Assembly (NCBI GenBank): GCA_009859145.1
Contig: VRVR01000062.1
Span: 62,001-126,000, forward strand
DNA from: Andalucia godoyi
Lineage: Eukaryota; Discoba; Jakobea; Jakobida; Andaluciidae
DNA: 64,000 bases
Reading direction: 5' to 3'
Under the pieces are notes generated by a model. It did no database searches. It saw nothing but the letters and a program-made list of their open reading frames with translations, and was not told the DNA's origin. Each line of letters starts with the position of its first letter. Position 1 is the first letter of the stretch. Below, piece by piece: positions 20,269 through 29,828 of the stretch. Both the position numbers and the translations under genes were made by a program.

Positions 20269-21030
20269 CCGTCGCCCTCCAAAAAACAATAATAATAATA
20301 ACAATGATCATAACAATTATTTGTAAAATAGAGTGTAGAAAGCATAGACTGTTGTTATAAAGTGCGTTGTTGTGTCGTTTCCCGCCCGGCGGATCCTCGA
20401 TCAACGTGCATCGCACCATTCTTCAGAGACTCCGCACGCACCGAGAGGCCCAGATGAAAGGGCGGAAAAGAAATCCAACTTTCTGGATCGCTATAATAAT
20501 AAATAAATGATTGATTAATTAATTAATTGGGGGGCTTTGCAAGACTGCGTATGGAAATCTTTTGTTGCTGTCATTTGCTGTCAATCATTCCTCTGCAACA
20601 CAGTGACGCATTTTTCTTTCTCATGACCTCTCTGACCTCTCTGACCTCTCTGACCTCTCTGACCTCTGACCTCTGACCTCTGACCTCTGACCTCTGACCT
20701 CTGACACCCAAAAAAACTCGCACGCGGCGTTATGCGTGACGCCTCTGACTGACCGGTCCGCTGGGGGGAGGGGTCATCATCTTCTTGTCTTGCTCACAAT
20801 GAAAATCCAAATTGTCATCATCATCATCACCATCATGACTTTTGTGACTGATTTGATTATCGTCAGTCTTTAATCTATTTTCTTTTCCTTTTGTTTATAA
20901 TAATAATAATAATAATAATATTTTTCCCCTTCTTTTTCTTCTTCTTTTCCTCCCTTGGAGATTCGTCTTTCTTTGTTTTCACCCCCCGTCTCTCTTTAAT
21001 TTGTTTTTCTGAGAAGAAGAAGAAGTAACC
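20269..21030. other. Intergenic region with tandem repeat
   Basis: 762 bp between two plus-strand genes. Holds AT-rich runs (20505-20529), the TGACCTC tandem repeat (20624-20701), (ATC)n-like and (AAT)n tracts (20815-20920) and a TTC/GAA-rich leader ahead of the dehydrogenase AUG (context AACCATGG). No RNA gene recognised. Confidence 0.5.
20624..20701. repeat. Tandem repeat: four 9-nt then six 7-nt units
   Basis: Four copies of TGACCTCTC (20624-20659) pass directly into six copies of TGACCTC (20660-20701). The unit changed length by loss of one TC, a textbook slippage boundary. Confidence 0.95.
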
Positions 21031-22155
21031 ATGGTTGCAGGTGAGAAGGTGACTGTGTTTGGCATTGGCCGACTTGGAATCTGCCTTGCTCTTGTTTTGG
21101 AGAAGGCCGGATATGATGTTCTTGGAGTTGATGTGTTCCCTGGTTATGTTGACTCGCTCAACAAGAAGACGTTTGTGTCGAAGGAGCCCCGCGTGACTGA
21201 GTTGCTGCTTGCGTCGACCAAGTTCCGCGCGACCACGAGTCTTGAGGAGGGTTTGAAGCACTCGGACAAGATCTTCTTGATGGTTGCAACCCCGTCTACT
21301 GGAGGAGAGAAGGCATACGACCACTCTGCAGTGAACAACCTGCTCTTCCAGTTCAATGCAGCCAAGGTCCAGAACAAGCACTTCATCATTGGATGCACTG
21401 TGATCCCCGGATACATTGCACATGTTGGCCGATACTTGATCCGCGACACTGTGAACTGTACTCTGTCGTACAACCCCGAGTTCATTGCCCAGGGAGACGT
21501 CGTCAAGGGACTCTTGCAGCCGGATATGGTTCTCATCGGAGAGGGATCGCCGGAGATCGGACAGTGGCTGGAGGACTGCTACACTGCACACACGACCAAC
21601 AAGCCTGCCATCCATCGCATGAGCGCAGAGTCTGCAGAAATCTGCAAGCTGTCTGTGAACTGCTATGTCACCATGAAGATTTCGTATGCAAACCAGATCG
21701 GAGATATCGCAGACCGCACACCAGGCGCAGACAAGTTTGCAATCTTGCGTGCCGTTGGTGCAGACTCTCGTGTCGGTTCCAAGTGCATCCTTCCGGGCTA
21801 CGGATTCGGTGGTCCGTGCTTCCCCCGTGACAACCGCGCACTCGGAGGATATGCCGAGCGTGTTGGAATCACTCCGATGCTCATGAAGGCAACCGACGAA
21901 TACAACAAGTTCCATGCCAAGGTTATGGCAGACAACTTGATCAAGGAGAACAAGGATCTGTATGTCTTTGAGGACGTTGCATACAAGCCAAAGTGCCCCG
22001 TCAACATCATCGAGGAGAGCCAGCCGCTCGCCGTTGCCTACCAGCTCGTCAAGCAGGGCAAGAAGGTCCTTATCCGCGACCGCAACTTCATCGTTGCTGA
22101 AGTCCAGAAGGACTTTGGCGATGCCTTTGACTACGAGATCGTCGAGAGCTTGTAA
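21031..22155 (+). CDS. UDP-glucose/GDP-mannose dehydrogenase family, short form
   Basis: NAD-dependent four-electron oxidation of a nucleotide sugar; most likely UDP-glucose to UDP-glucuronate, the donor for glucuronate- and xylose-containing glycans. 374 residues, shorter than animal UGDH (494) and nearer the compact bacterial and viral forms. Seen: the Rossmann motif GIGRLG (11-16) with D34, an ATPST loop (87-91), NPEF (148-151), K206 and N210 in EICKLSVNC, and the nucleophile C263 with D267 in GYGFGGPCFPRD. The second Rossmann lobe keeps YKPKCPVNIIEESQP. All catalytic residues are present. Strong preference for C/G-ending codons suggests high expression. Substrate could also be another UDP-hexose. 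Confidence 0.9.
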   Translation: MVAGEKVTVFGIGRLGICLALVLEKAGYDVLGVDVFPGYVDSLNKKTFVSKEPRVTELLLASTKFRATTSLEEGLKHSDKIFLMVATPSTGGEKAYDHSAVNNLLFQFNAAKVQNKHFIIGCTVIPGYIAHVGRYLIRDTVNCTLSYNPEFIAQGDVVKGLLQPDMVLIGEGSPEIGQWLEDCYTAHTTNKPAIHRMSAESAEICKLSVNCYVTMKISYANQIGDIADRTPGADKFAILRAVGADSRVGSKCILPGYGFGGPCFPRDNRALGGYAERVGITPMLMKATDEYNKFHAKVMADNLIKENKDLYVFEDVAYKPKCPVNIIEESQPLAVAYQLVKQGKKVLIRDRNFIVAEVQKDFGDAFDYEIVESL

Positions 22156-22582
22156 GTTCAGGAAAGAGGAGCCCGGAGCATATTTGCAAATTTGGGGAGC
22201 TGTTAATGTTTCGCAATTGCTTTTCTCCTACTTCCGCCACCACCGCCACTTCTTCTTCTTCTTTACGGATTCTTGGGAAACAAAGCTGGAGAGGGGAGGG
22301 GAGGGGGGTGTTCAACAATGGTAAACTTGTTTAAAAAAAAAAACAACAACAACAACAACAACAACAGCACCAAAAAAACGCATCGTGCATCTTTGGTTCG
22401 GCGCGCAAGCGTCTTCTCTGCCACCACAGGCAGGTGTGTACAGCGACGAACATATCGAAACACACAGACACACAGACACTCGGAAGACGTGTCCTTTACA
22501 TTCATGAACCCACGTTAGAATAAACAATTTTTCGCGAAAATCAGCAGTGCACAGAGACCCGCCCGTTCTCCACCACAACAGC
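22156..22582. other. Convergent 3' region
   Basis: 427 bp between convergent stops. Contains a G-rich run (about 22293-22311), poly(A) and (AAC)n (22335-22367) and CA-rich sequence near 22460-22485. No gene seen. Confidence 0.5.
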
Positions 22583-24586
22583 TCAAGCAGTTTGGCTGGC
22601 AAGACGCCCATTTACAAATGACAGTCGCTTGGCATAGAGTAAGCGCTGTTGATCATCCCCAAGACAACGGTATGCTTCGTCTAGGGATCTGAAAAGTTCC
22701 GTGACAAGTTCCATGAACTTCTCTTCGTGGGCAAACAGGACTCGGCCCGATCGACGAACCGAGTCTGGATGCCAGTCCAGGCACATTTTTCGGTATGCCT
22801 TGCGAACATCGCTCTGGGATGCCGTCTTTGGATCGAGGTTGAGCCTTTCAAAGTAATTACGCTTCTCGAATCTTGTCCGCAGAAAGTCTCCGTACTTCCC
22901 AAAGTACCGCGCGTCATCCAGCAGTTCCAGATCACTCTTGCGCTCACGGAGGTTGTCGATGCGCGGGCGAACAACTGTGGCCACATAGTGCAGTTCCGAG
23001 GAATGATCGCCACTTGGAAGAGACTTGCGGTCAAACATCGCAATCGAGCTCGGTGTTGAGACGATTGCTCGGACAGTACGGGCATCCAGCCACGGCTTCA
23101 GTTCCAGGAGCTGTTGCACCTCGAATGCACTCGTTGTCGATGTTGTCGAGACCTTTGCGCCGTAGATTGGTTTTGCAGTTGCCGCACCATTGGGCAGCGC
23201 AGCATTCGCAGTCGTTGATACGATCCCGGTGGCGGGAACCGTCACAGGAGCATTGGAATTCGAAGACACGGTGCCAGAGGTTCCGACGCCAAATCTAGAT
23301 GCCGCAGAGTTGTGTGCAGAGCTGGAGCTCCCCGCAGCCGGGTGCTTATTCTCTGGAGCAAGCCGCTGGTGCTGTGAGCTCTCAGACAGGTGCAGTGACG
23401 ATGCCTGTGACTGTGGCTGTTGGTCAACGGGAGATCGAAATCTCGGCGAGCGGAACGCAGTAGGCGACGTAACCGGTGGTTGTGCCGAGGGCAGAGGCAT
23501 CTGTTGTTGCAAGTAAGCCACCGGAGCAGCAGGCCCGGAAATGACGGCGCGCTGGCGGATGCGTACGAACGGATGAACCACAGCCGACGGTTTCGACTGT
23601 CTCGTGTATTCGTCTACCGACATGTCATCCACAAGATTAGGTTTTTGGCCGAGGTCCTGTGCATGCAGAAACCGTTCAGCAGGGCCGGTTCCGTGACCGC
23701 CGGCGACAGTCCTATCGGCACCACGATTCAGACTGCCGCTTCTCGGACCCTGCGAATCCCCAAAAATGGCATTCACTGCAACAGCAGGCTGTTGCTGCTG
23801 CTGGAGGACCGGCGACGCTCTTGGCGAATTCGTCGCTGAGGAAGATATGCTGCTTGCCGCTGACATTGGCCTCGGTCTCCGTTGCGAGGTCCCGAGGGCA
23901 TGGCCAGTCAAGGAAAACGTACCCCTACCTGTATCCGGCCCACCAGACGATCCACCTGGCTTCGCCTCCATCGCCAACGTTGTCGCCGTCGCCGCCCACC
24001 CCGATGCCGATGTGCAGCCAGAGGACATTGCAGAAGACGCGGGAACGTATACACTTCGGTCTTGCGAGAGTGGCGCAAACATTCTCGTACTGGAGTGCAT
24101 TCCTGCCGCACTGTTCATCCCACTTCCACTCACTGCCCCAGCCCCAGTGCCAGTGCCAGTACTCGGAGAACTGCGAGACACGTATGAATTGCCCGAGAGG
24201 GAGATTTCAGAAGCGTACATTAGCGCCGAGGGTGGCCGCGGAGTCGATCTCGTCGAGGAAGGCGATGCCGACGGCGGTCGAAACCTCGCAAGATTCATTC
24301 GGGCACCCGTCCCCACACCCACACCCGTCGCAGAAGCAGAAGCAGAGGTAGAGGCAGAGGTAGAGGCAGAGCCGGGCCTGGAAAGCGCGAGTTTCATTAC
24401 TGTATCTTGAAACGACGCAGCCCCAAGAGCCGACACATCGATCGAGTCGCGTTCCTCGGATCCAATCAACATCCTCTGCGCTGACGGAGACGGTGGTCCA
24501 CCAGACAGCGGAGAGTCCACTGCAAACTCGTCATCGTCGTCCGACACTATCCCAAGATCCTCATCACCACCACCACCACCACCACC

Positions 24587-24638
<52 letters not shown>

Positions 24639-24823
24639 GCTGCAGATGCCACCATTAGGGCTGCCGATGAATATGAATATGAAGATGCGGATGAAGATGA
24701 AGATGCCGCGGCGCCAAGAGGAACAGAGTACTTTGGATTTGCATTGAGTCGTTGAAATAGAAGCGATTCACGGCCGTCGGAATTCACCTTGAGCTGAAGC
24801 GGATCTTCGTCCTGATACGCCAT
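22583..24823 (-). CDS. Low-complexity protein with C-terminal J domain (DnaJ/Hsp40)
   Basis: Probable Hsp70 co-chaperone. The 746-residue protein is mostly disordered: poly-Ser then poly-Gly near residues 60-85 (from a CTA/CAC microsatellite), (Ser/Ala-Thr)n, Pro/Ser and Gln runs. The only fold seen is a J domain at about 664-733: YFERLNLDPKTASQSDVRKAYRKM, then WHPDS with the HPD triad that stimulates Hsp70 ATPase, then FMELVTELFRSLDEAYRCLGD. J domains are usually N-terminal; this one sits at the very C-terminus. No zinc-finger or G/F region, so class C (type III). Client unknown. Confidence 0.82.
24563..24637. repeat. (CAC)n-(CTA)n trinucleotide microsatellite inside J-protein
   Basis: Twelve or so CAC units followed by about fifteen CTA units; on the coding (minus) strand they encode a Ser run then a Gly run. 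Likely length-polymorphic without frameshift. Confidence 0.95.
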
Positions 24824-25195
24824 CGATCCCGCACCCTAACCGGACTCCTATCCACCGCTCCTTATCTCCACGTCAATCTCTACCAACGCCCAATAACGAT
24901 ATTAATAATGCCAGTTACAACAACAGCAACGATAATAATCTTCATCAAACAAAGGCCATGGAAATCGGCCACACGCTCGTAGTCGACAACCGGCGACCAA
25001 GCTTCGAGTCCCCAAGCATCAAAGCTTCACCCAAAGGTCCTTATCGCCTGCTGTAGCTTCATCTGGATTGTTATTCATTGTTATTGGCGTGTAGTTGATA
25101 TTATAATTTGATAATTGGTCCTTTTCCGACCGTTTTTCGTTTTCGTTTTTTGTTTTTTGTTATCGTTGTACGTATCAGGGGAAGAAAGAGGGGGC
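24824..25195. promoter_or_regulatory. Divergent intergenic region (J protein / capping enzyme)
   Basis: 372 bp between divergent starts; T-rich leader (25115-25165) before the capping enzyme AUG. No motif recognised. Confidence 0.4.
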
Positions 25196-28063
25196 ATGGA
25201 TACGCTGGCGGGGCAGTTTGGGTCGTTGTATGTGCGAGTTGCGGATGCATGGCTTGTGCCGATCCACGACTCTGCGCGTCAGAACCAGTGGTCCTCTGCG
25301 TTTCCTGCGACTCCATCGTCGCACTTACAGCCTATTCCGTTGAGTGCGGCGGTGTACACGAGCCGGCCGAGCAAGCCTCTGACGTTCCCGCAAATCACGG
25401 ATCTGTTGTCGCGGCTGCAGTACCTGTCGATGGTGCTTCGGCACATGACGCATCCTGGAAACCCGGCGTTTGCGCACTTTCCGCCACTGCAGTATTCGCA
25501 GACGGTCATCAAGGAGCACATTCTGAGACTGTGTGCAAAAGAAGAGGTGCTGCGGAACCTCGTATTGCAGGTCCCGGGACACCCCGCAGCGCCGCTTATT
25601 GCTGCAAATCAGAACGCCGCAAAGAACGCGGGCGGGGGCGGGGGCCCTGGTGCGAAGGCAGCGGACCCTAGGGCAGTGGGCTCGCTTTTGCTGGATGTTC
25701 GGTATCCGCTGTTTTCTCCCGGGCATGTGGAGCAGTCGCAGTTTCCAGGACCAATGCCCGTGCAACTGAGCAGAAAACACTTTTCGCTCATTCGAGACAA
25801 TGCATATTGGGTCACAGAAAAGAGCGATGGGACAAGATGCATGTTGTATGCTCAGCACGTCGACGCATTTCCACGGTGGACTGTCGCGGTCAGAAATCAT
25901 GATGCAGCCGCAACTGCGGGTGGTGGTGGTGCTGCTGCTGGCGAGTTTGTGGAAAAATCGTTTCCATTATTGGTGAATTTGGACATCAACGACGCGATTC
26001 TCAGCGTGGTCAATGCGCGGCCTCAGCCAACGGATGCCCCAGTCAAGTCAGTACCAGTCATGCTGTGTGATATGCCATTCCGGATCGTCATTCCTCGACC
26101 TGGCTCCTATGAAGCTTTCCTGGTGTTTGAGGGTTCGTCGGTGGACGCAGAACACGCGGCTGCACTGTTTCCAAAGACTCCAAAACATGTGATGAGACTG
26201 CTGACATGCCACGAACTGCCTCATCACAGTCGCCATCACGGATCGACGTCATCCTCCTCATCGGGAACTTCGGCGACACATGCACATGGCCACACAACAA
26301 CCTCTGTTTCTTCTCACGCGGTGCAGCTCAGCCCTGAGCAGGCTCGTGCATGGCACATTGCTGAAGACGCGGCGGTGTTTCCACTCACGTTGCGCTATGG
26401 ATGGACGTTTTCGTATTTATTTGACCGCAGATGGGATTTGTACTTGTGCACAGAAGAACTCCAGTTTCCATGCAAAGCTGCTCCGGTGCCGCAAGGAAAA
26501 CCCGAACATTTTCTCATGCAGCGCTACCTTCTGTGCGATGGCGAAGTGGTCTTTGATCATCACGAGCAGCGATACAATTACTCTATCTACGATCTTGTTG
26601 CATGCTGTTCTGCACCAGATAGCCCAAAGATGTACCTTCGATCTCCGTTGTCTGAGAAAATCAAATCTATCCGTGACTTGATTGCGGAGCCTCACCATCG
26701 CTTCTACCGGAAAATGGACATCCTGCCTCCCGAGTCTCTCCGTGTGCTTGCAAAGACGTTTCGAACTCTCAAGCAAGTCCCCGAGTTACTCAGCTACATC
26801 TCCTTTGATCCTTCGAGTGGGAAGCGGTACTATAAGAAGACTAATTTGAATGACGGTCTTGTGTTCACTCCCGAGTCCGAGAATCTGTACCATTTTGCTC
26901 CTGGCACAGCCCACAACTTGTTCAAATGGAAGTGGACCGACAAGTTGTCGATTGATTTCTTGCTCATTCGCGTGCAGTCGCCCATCGTTGATCCTGCAGA
27001 ACACGTGTATGAAATCGCATTTGGCGCAGGAGGCGGCGAGATCGGTCTGTATCGCCGGTCGCGCTTCCCGGAGTCCATCACACAATCTCTTGGGAATTCT
27101 CGAATGGCTGTCGTCGAATGTTACTTCCATCCTATGCGCCGTGAATGGCAAATTTTTCACGTGAGGACAGACAAGACGTACCCGAATGCTCTCATGACAG
27201 CAACTTCGACTCTGGAGACTCTTGCTGAGCATGTCACCGATGCCGAGATCCGAGACTTGTCCACGGAATCAGCCAGAAAACAAGAAAAGGAGGCACTGGA
27301 ACGGCCAGCATCGAGTCTGCAATCCGAGTTTGGGCCGCGTTACGAGCCAATCTTTTCGTTTGATCCGGATGTCGACGACACAGATCCATCAGCATTGGCA
27401 TCGATGCGAGTTCGAATCCCCATGGCATTTCGTCGCTACGGAACCTCTCCTGAAGAAGAAGACATGATTCATCGCGAAGTTGCAATTATGCCGGCGTTTT
27501 CACGAATGTGGTTGAAATTGAACATTTTACGTTACCGAAGCAGCGAAGACGCGGTTGCGGATCTTTCTGTGCTGATCGATGTTCGGAAGCGTGTGCATCA
27601 GGATGGAAGCATCACGGACGCTGGATTCCGACGAAACGACAATGCGTGGCGTAAAGTGTGCGATGTCTCTCTCAGGCAAGCGACGCTTTTATGTCCCGAA
27701 ATGCGGTCGGAACTCCAGGCAGCGGCAGCAGGCCATGGTGGCAGATCTTGTCGTGCGGAGTGCGTGTTTGTGTCATCGGTGGGCCAATGGTTTGTTGTTC
27801 GTCTTCTTTCCTTTTCGTCGCCGCGTGATCTGTCTTCCGTGTTTTCCGATTCCAAATGCAGTGTCCGCCTGCTGCTGCAGAAACTCGAGTGGATAGCGTC
27901 GTGGAATGTGAATCGTAGGAAGCGCGACGTATTTTTGCGCGATCTTGAGCGGAAAGGAGAACCGTTGCCTGCCAAGGAACCGTGGAATTGGAGTGCAATC
28001 GTGGATGATCTGTGCCGACGGCCGCTCCCAGAGTCCGTCTTATCCGATGAACTGTTCATTTAG
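25196..28063 (+). CDS. mRNA guanylyltransferase (capping enzyme) with extra C-terminal region
   Basis: Transfers GMP from GTP to the 5' diphosphate end of nascent mRNA (EC 2.7.7.50), nuclear. In the 955-residue protein the nucleotidyltransferase motifs run in order: motif I EKSDGTR with nucleophile K209; motif III DGEVVF (448-453); motif IV DGLVFTP (553-559); motif V FKWK (576-579); motif VI VRTDKTYPN (656-664), the last two in an OB-fold context. Oddities: about 240 residues separate motifs I and III (including a His/Ser-rich insert near 340-375) where family members have far fewer; no CX5R phosphatase domain precedes it; about 290 C-terminal residues are unassigned. The AUG at 25196 is preferred over the frame extension to 25115, which is a T-rich leader mimicking a signal peptide. 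Confidence 0.9.
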   Translation: MDTLAGQFGSLYVRVADAWLVPIHDSARQNQWSSAFPATPSSHLQPIPLSAAVYTSRPSKPLTFPQITDLLSRLQYLSMVLRHMTHPGNPAFAHFPPLQYSQTVIKEHILRLCAKEEVLRNLVLQVPGHPAAPLIAANQNAAKNAGGGGGPGAKAADPRAVGSLLLDVRYPLFSPGHVEQSQFPGPMPVQLSRKHFSLIRDNAYWVTEKSDGTRCMLYAQHVDAFPRWTVAVRNHDAAATAGGGGAAAGEFVEKSFPLLVNLDINDAILSVVNARPQPTDAPVKSVPVMLCDMPFRIVIPRPGSYEAFLVFEGSSVDAEHAAALFPKTPKHVMRLLTCHELPHHSRHHGSTSSSSSGTSATHAHGHTTTSVSSHAVQLSPEQARAWHIAEDAAVFPLTLRYGWTFSYLFDRRWDLYLCTEELQFPCKAAPVPQGKPEHFLMQRYLLCDGEVVFDHHEQRYNYSIYDLVACCSAPDSPKMYLRSPLSEKIKSIRDLIAEPHHRFYRKMDILPPESLRVLAKTFRTLKQVPELLSYISFDPSSGKRYYKKTNLNDGLVFTPESENLYHFAPGTAHNLFKWKWTDKLSIDFLLIRVQSPIVDPAEHVYEIAFGAGGGEIGLYRRSRFPESITQSLGNSRMAVVECYFHPMRREWQIFHVRTDKTYPNALMTATSTLETLAEHVTDAEIRDLSTESARKQEKEALERPASSLQSEFGPRYEPIFSFDPDVDDTDPSALASMRVRIPMAFRRYGTSPEEEDMIHREVAIMPAFSRMWLKLNILRYRSSEDAVADLSVLIDVRKRVHQDGSITDAGFRRNDNAWRKVCDVSLRQATLLCPEMRSELQAAAAGHGGRSCRAECVFVSSVGQWFVVRLLSFSSPRDLSSVFSDSKCSVRLLLQKLEWIASWNVNRRKRDVFLRDLERKGEPLPAKEPWNWSAIVDDLCRRPLPESVLSDELFI

Positions 28064-28512
28064 CGCTTGCTGCACTTGGGGCGGAGAGAATAAACAGTGA
28101 TAAAGTAAGTAAGTATATTTGTAACGCAAATGTCAGCCCTTCACACTGGCGGAGACACATACAGCCATCACTGGCCACGATGGGGCGATCACGACATAGC
28201 AAACTATTCTAGACTTCCAAAAAATATAAAAGGAAAGTGAAACAGCAGAGGAAGAGAAGAAGAGAAGAAAGGCGCAATCAAAACAAAAACCAAGCAAAAC
28301 CACGATAACAAGAGAACAACAAAAACGAGCACGTCCCTTCATACAAGTTATGATCCGAGGGGTGGAAGGACGGATATTAGAGCAGGAACAGCAAAATCGA
28401 ACAAACCAAACCAAACCAAACCAAAAAAGAAAAGAAAAGAAAAGAAAAACGGGCCAGAACACCAGCAAAAACACACGGTTGTATGGTAGGGAAGAAACGG
28501 CGGCAAGGATCA
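28064..28512. other. Convergent 3' region
   Basis: 449 bp between convergent stops. Holds AATAAA (about 28088), and an (AACCA)n then (AAAAG)n run at about 28403-28448. Nothing coding seen. Confidence 0.5.
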
Positions 28513-29097
28513 CTAGGAAGTTTGCCACGGCGACAGAAACGGTGGATTGGACGACTGGAAGTACTGGGAGAGTTTGAGCGTGCTTGGCAGTCCAGTGATG
28601 ACCGGGGCCGATGCGACGACTGCTGCAGTGGACGTCGCTGCATCCTGTGTACTCCACGGTCCAAATCCGCCGAATGCAGCCATTGACGAGCCCAGAAATC
28701 CGCCGTACGAGTCCGCATACGCAAGCGAACCCCCCGTACTCCCCGAGCTCCCCGCACTGCCCGTGCCAAGGACAGTCCCTGCCAAGACGTCCTCAAAGAA
28801 CCTGTACCAGCGCTCGAGTTCGCCAATGGACTCGGCCATGTAATACAGCGTCCGATCGCCCTCGGCATCGCTAATGTCGACGTGGAATGCATACGCCCGG
28901 AACTGCGCGGGGCCACCTGGATAGTCCGGGACTCGTCGAACGCCCTTCACACGCCCCAAATTCAACGTCCCTTTCGCGGTCTTCTTCTTCTCTTCCACAT
29001 AGTACGTCATAATGTCGCTTGTCGAGGTGTGCTGCGAAAAGTACCGGCGGTTCCAGTTTGTCCGCTCAGACCCTTTCTTGTGAAGCCACCCTTCCAT
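28513..29097 (-). CDS. PH-domain protein
   Basis: Small (194-residue) protein built from one pleckstrin-homology domain, likely binding phosphoinositides or a protein partner at membranes. The domain fills residues 1-110: MEGWLHKKGSERTNWNRRYF is a typical first strand pair with the Lys/Arg residues that contact lipid, and the closing helix is SIGELERWYRFFEDVL with the conserved Trp. The C-terminal 85 residues are Gly/Ser/Thr-rich and probably disordered. The AUG at 29097 is chosen because it starts the domain; the 13-codon upstream extension has no support. Confidence 0.85.
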   Translation of the reverse strand: MEGWLHKKGSERTNWNRRYFSQHTSTSDIMTYYVEEKKKTAKGTLNLGRVKGVRRVPDYPGGPAQFRAYAFHVDISDAEGDRTLYYMAESIGELERWYRFFEDVLAGTVLGTGSAGSSGSTGGSLAYADSYGGFLGSSMAAFGGFGPWSTQDAATSTAAVVASAPVITGLPSTLKLSQYFQSSNPPFLSPWQTS

Positions 29098-29828
29098 CCT
29101 CGCTCCTCTGCCACCCGTATGTACCCTGTCGCGCACACACGCTGTCTTTTTACCCCCAGAATGATTCTTTCAAACTCTCCTATGATCGCCACCGATGTGC
29201 ATGAAGGTGCAATCACAAGCCCAAATCACAAGCCCCAAATCACAAGCCCCAAATCACAAGCCCCAAATCACAAAAATCCAACAACAAACATGTATCGTGC
29301 CCCTACTCTGCATCGACAGTAACTCCGTATGCCATAGGAAAGTAGCATCAAGCATCAATTGGACGCACCGAGAAAAGAAATCACAGAAATTCCAGCGACT
29401 GTAACGAACTGTGTTTTACCGGTCATGGCGCTATTTTTCATTTTGCCTTTTCTTGGCCGTGAGACTAGACGGTACGCAAGAAGGGAGTGTACGTCGTATG
29501 TCGTCCAGTAGCCTCAACACATTGCATCATCCACACCCAACACGCTTGCCCCCCGCCCACCCGAGACTTGATCCATGGGTTCCTTCTCGTCTGTTCTGTT
29601 GCGCTTTCTTCTTCTCCTTTGTTTTCCTTTTCTTGATCCTAGGTTCCTAGACCCCTCGCCGCCCTCGATCCATTTTTCTACGGTTTTTTTTTCCCGCCCA
29701 AAACTTTATCCTTGGCAAAAGAGAGTGGAGTGAGTGAGTAAGAGGGCGAAAAAAGAAAAGAAAAGAAAGGAAACATCATCACGTTCATTCCGAAACAGTT
29801 GAGTTCATTTTTCACACACGAGAAAAAA
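29098..29828. other. Divergent intergenic region with 14-nt tandem repeat
   Basis: 731 bp. AATCACAAGCCCCA repeats about 4.6 times at 29211-29274. An AAAG-rich leader (29745-29772) precedes the next AUG. No gene or RNA recognised. Confidence 0.5.

Noticed and set aside
20875-21915. 346-codon open frame on the minus strand, antisense to the dehydrogenase
   Set aside because: It mirrors a strongly codon-biased real gene whose catalytic motifs are on the plus strand; the antisense protein resembles nothing.
25115-25195. N-terminal extension of the capping enzyme resembling a signal peptide
   Set aside because: The hydrophobic stretch is translation of a T-rich leader; a nuclear enzyme needs no signal peptide and the AUG at 25196 is adequate.
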